From Martensiomyces pterosporus (lineage: Eukaryota; Kickxellomycota; Kickxellomycetes; Kickxellales; Kickxellaceae), in assembly GCA_025201845.1 (NCBI GenBank), contig MU603946.1, positions 150,934 to 214,933 of the forward strand: a stretch of 64,000 nucleotides of DNA. Direction: 5' to 3'. Made by a program: the position numbers and the translations under genes. The notes under the pieces were generated by a model that worked only from the letters and a program-made list of their open reading frames with translations, was not told where the DNA came from and did no database searches. Below are positions 63,630-64,000 of this stretch, piece by piece (the first letter of the stretch is position 1; the number at the start of each line of letters is the position of its first letter).

Positions 63630-64000
63630 ATTTTTCAGGTTCCCTGTGTGTTTACAAAACGGAGAATGCGGGGGGAGGGGGCAACAGAAAAGGGAGGCGT
63701 CTAATTGAATGTGTATATAACGCAAGGGAAAAGAAACCTGCAAAAATTCAAAGCTGCTCTGTGGGGGATTGCAAGCAAAAGTGAGAAAATATTTTTCATG
63801 GCTCCCGGAGTGGCCCCATGCGCCTGGCTGAGCACACATTGCAGCCATTTGAGGCCAGCACACAATCCATTGGCCAGCGAGCAAAGGTGATCGCAGCGCA
63901 ACTGGCAGATCAGCGCAGAATCTGATCAGCCCATGCATCGCGAATGCTGCCTCTAATGGATGACGAATGGTGTAGCGTGCGCTTCTCAATAATGAGGACA
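63630..64000. promoter_or_regulatory. eIF3g promoter region (to window end)
   Basis: This 371-nt stretch upstream of eIF3g includes an ATTGG (inverted CCAAT) near 63869. It runs off the window. No gene was seen. Confidence 0.4.

Noticed and set aside
1..64000. CRISPR arrays, prokaryotic operons, transposons or viral insertions
   Set aside because: No spaced direct repeats, transposase, integrase, reverse transcriptase or terminal repeats were seen; gene content is eukaryotic throughout.

Overview
The window is nuclear DNA from an intron-poor, gene-dense fungus. Fungal markers are a Prm1 plasma-membrane fusion protein, an App1-type phosphatidate phosphatase, a fused PabA-PabB aminodeoxychorismate synthase, a LysM/CBM18 chitin-binding protein, a Gon7-like KEOPS subunit and a UAF30-like SWIB protein. 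A propionyl-CoA carboxylase beta chain, CAG-rich low-complexity tracts and several trypsin-like S1 proteases suggest an early-diverging lineage. My best guess is Kickxellomycotina (Coemansia-like), but this is inference and was not tested by search.

Layout: 1-1157 is intergenic. RPC2 (Pol III) lies on minus, followed by a long divergent promoter. On plus come a single-pass membrane protein with a possible LEA2-like domain (6070-8322) and rRNA-processing factor Efg1 (8536-9327). Two small unrecognised minus-strand genes (9368-9814, 11025-11327) sit in a sparse 4-kb stretch. A Gon7-like gene and a DDB1 orthologue are divergent at 13.2-18.7 kb. A PhoD-like phosphatase with prion-like tail contains a 10-N assembly gap (19.3-23.2 kb), followed by mitochondrial PCCB.

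From 25 to 42 kb there are an active-looking GPI-anchored S1 protease, UBLCP1, a stand-alone asparagine-synthetase-like protein with zinc ribbon, a four-LysM/CBM18 secreted protein, PABA synthase, a membrane-anchored S1 pseudoprotease, App1, and a second S1 protease whose GPI signal lies in a small second exon. From 42.9 to 46.9 kb a BCH-RhoGAP gene has three exons and a long first intron holding a possible alternative first exon. SART1/Snu66 and Prp38 follow in tandem, then tRNA-Ser(UGA) with an intron, Prm1, the DEK-C/SWIB protein, a PPPDE-thioredoxin-PUL protein, an SDR, a Ser-rich membrane protein and eIF3g.

Most genes are housekeeping and not functionally linked. Exceptions are Snu66 next to Prp38 (both of the spliceosomal tri-snRNP/B complex) and three S1-family proteins within 17 kb. 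Three places (16.1-16.3 kb, 19.3-20.4 kb, 40.2-40.4 kb) hold near-identical duplicated segments that break or lengthen genes. I read them as unmerged alleles or bad contig joins, so the DDB1, PhoD-like and App1 genes are probably intact in the organism.
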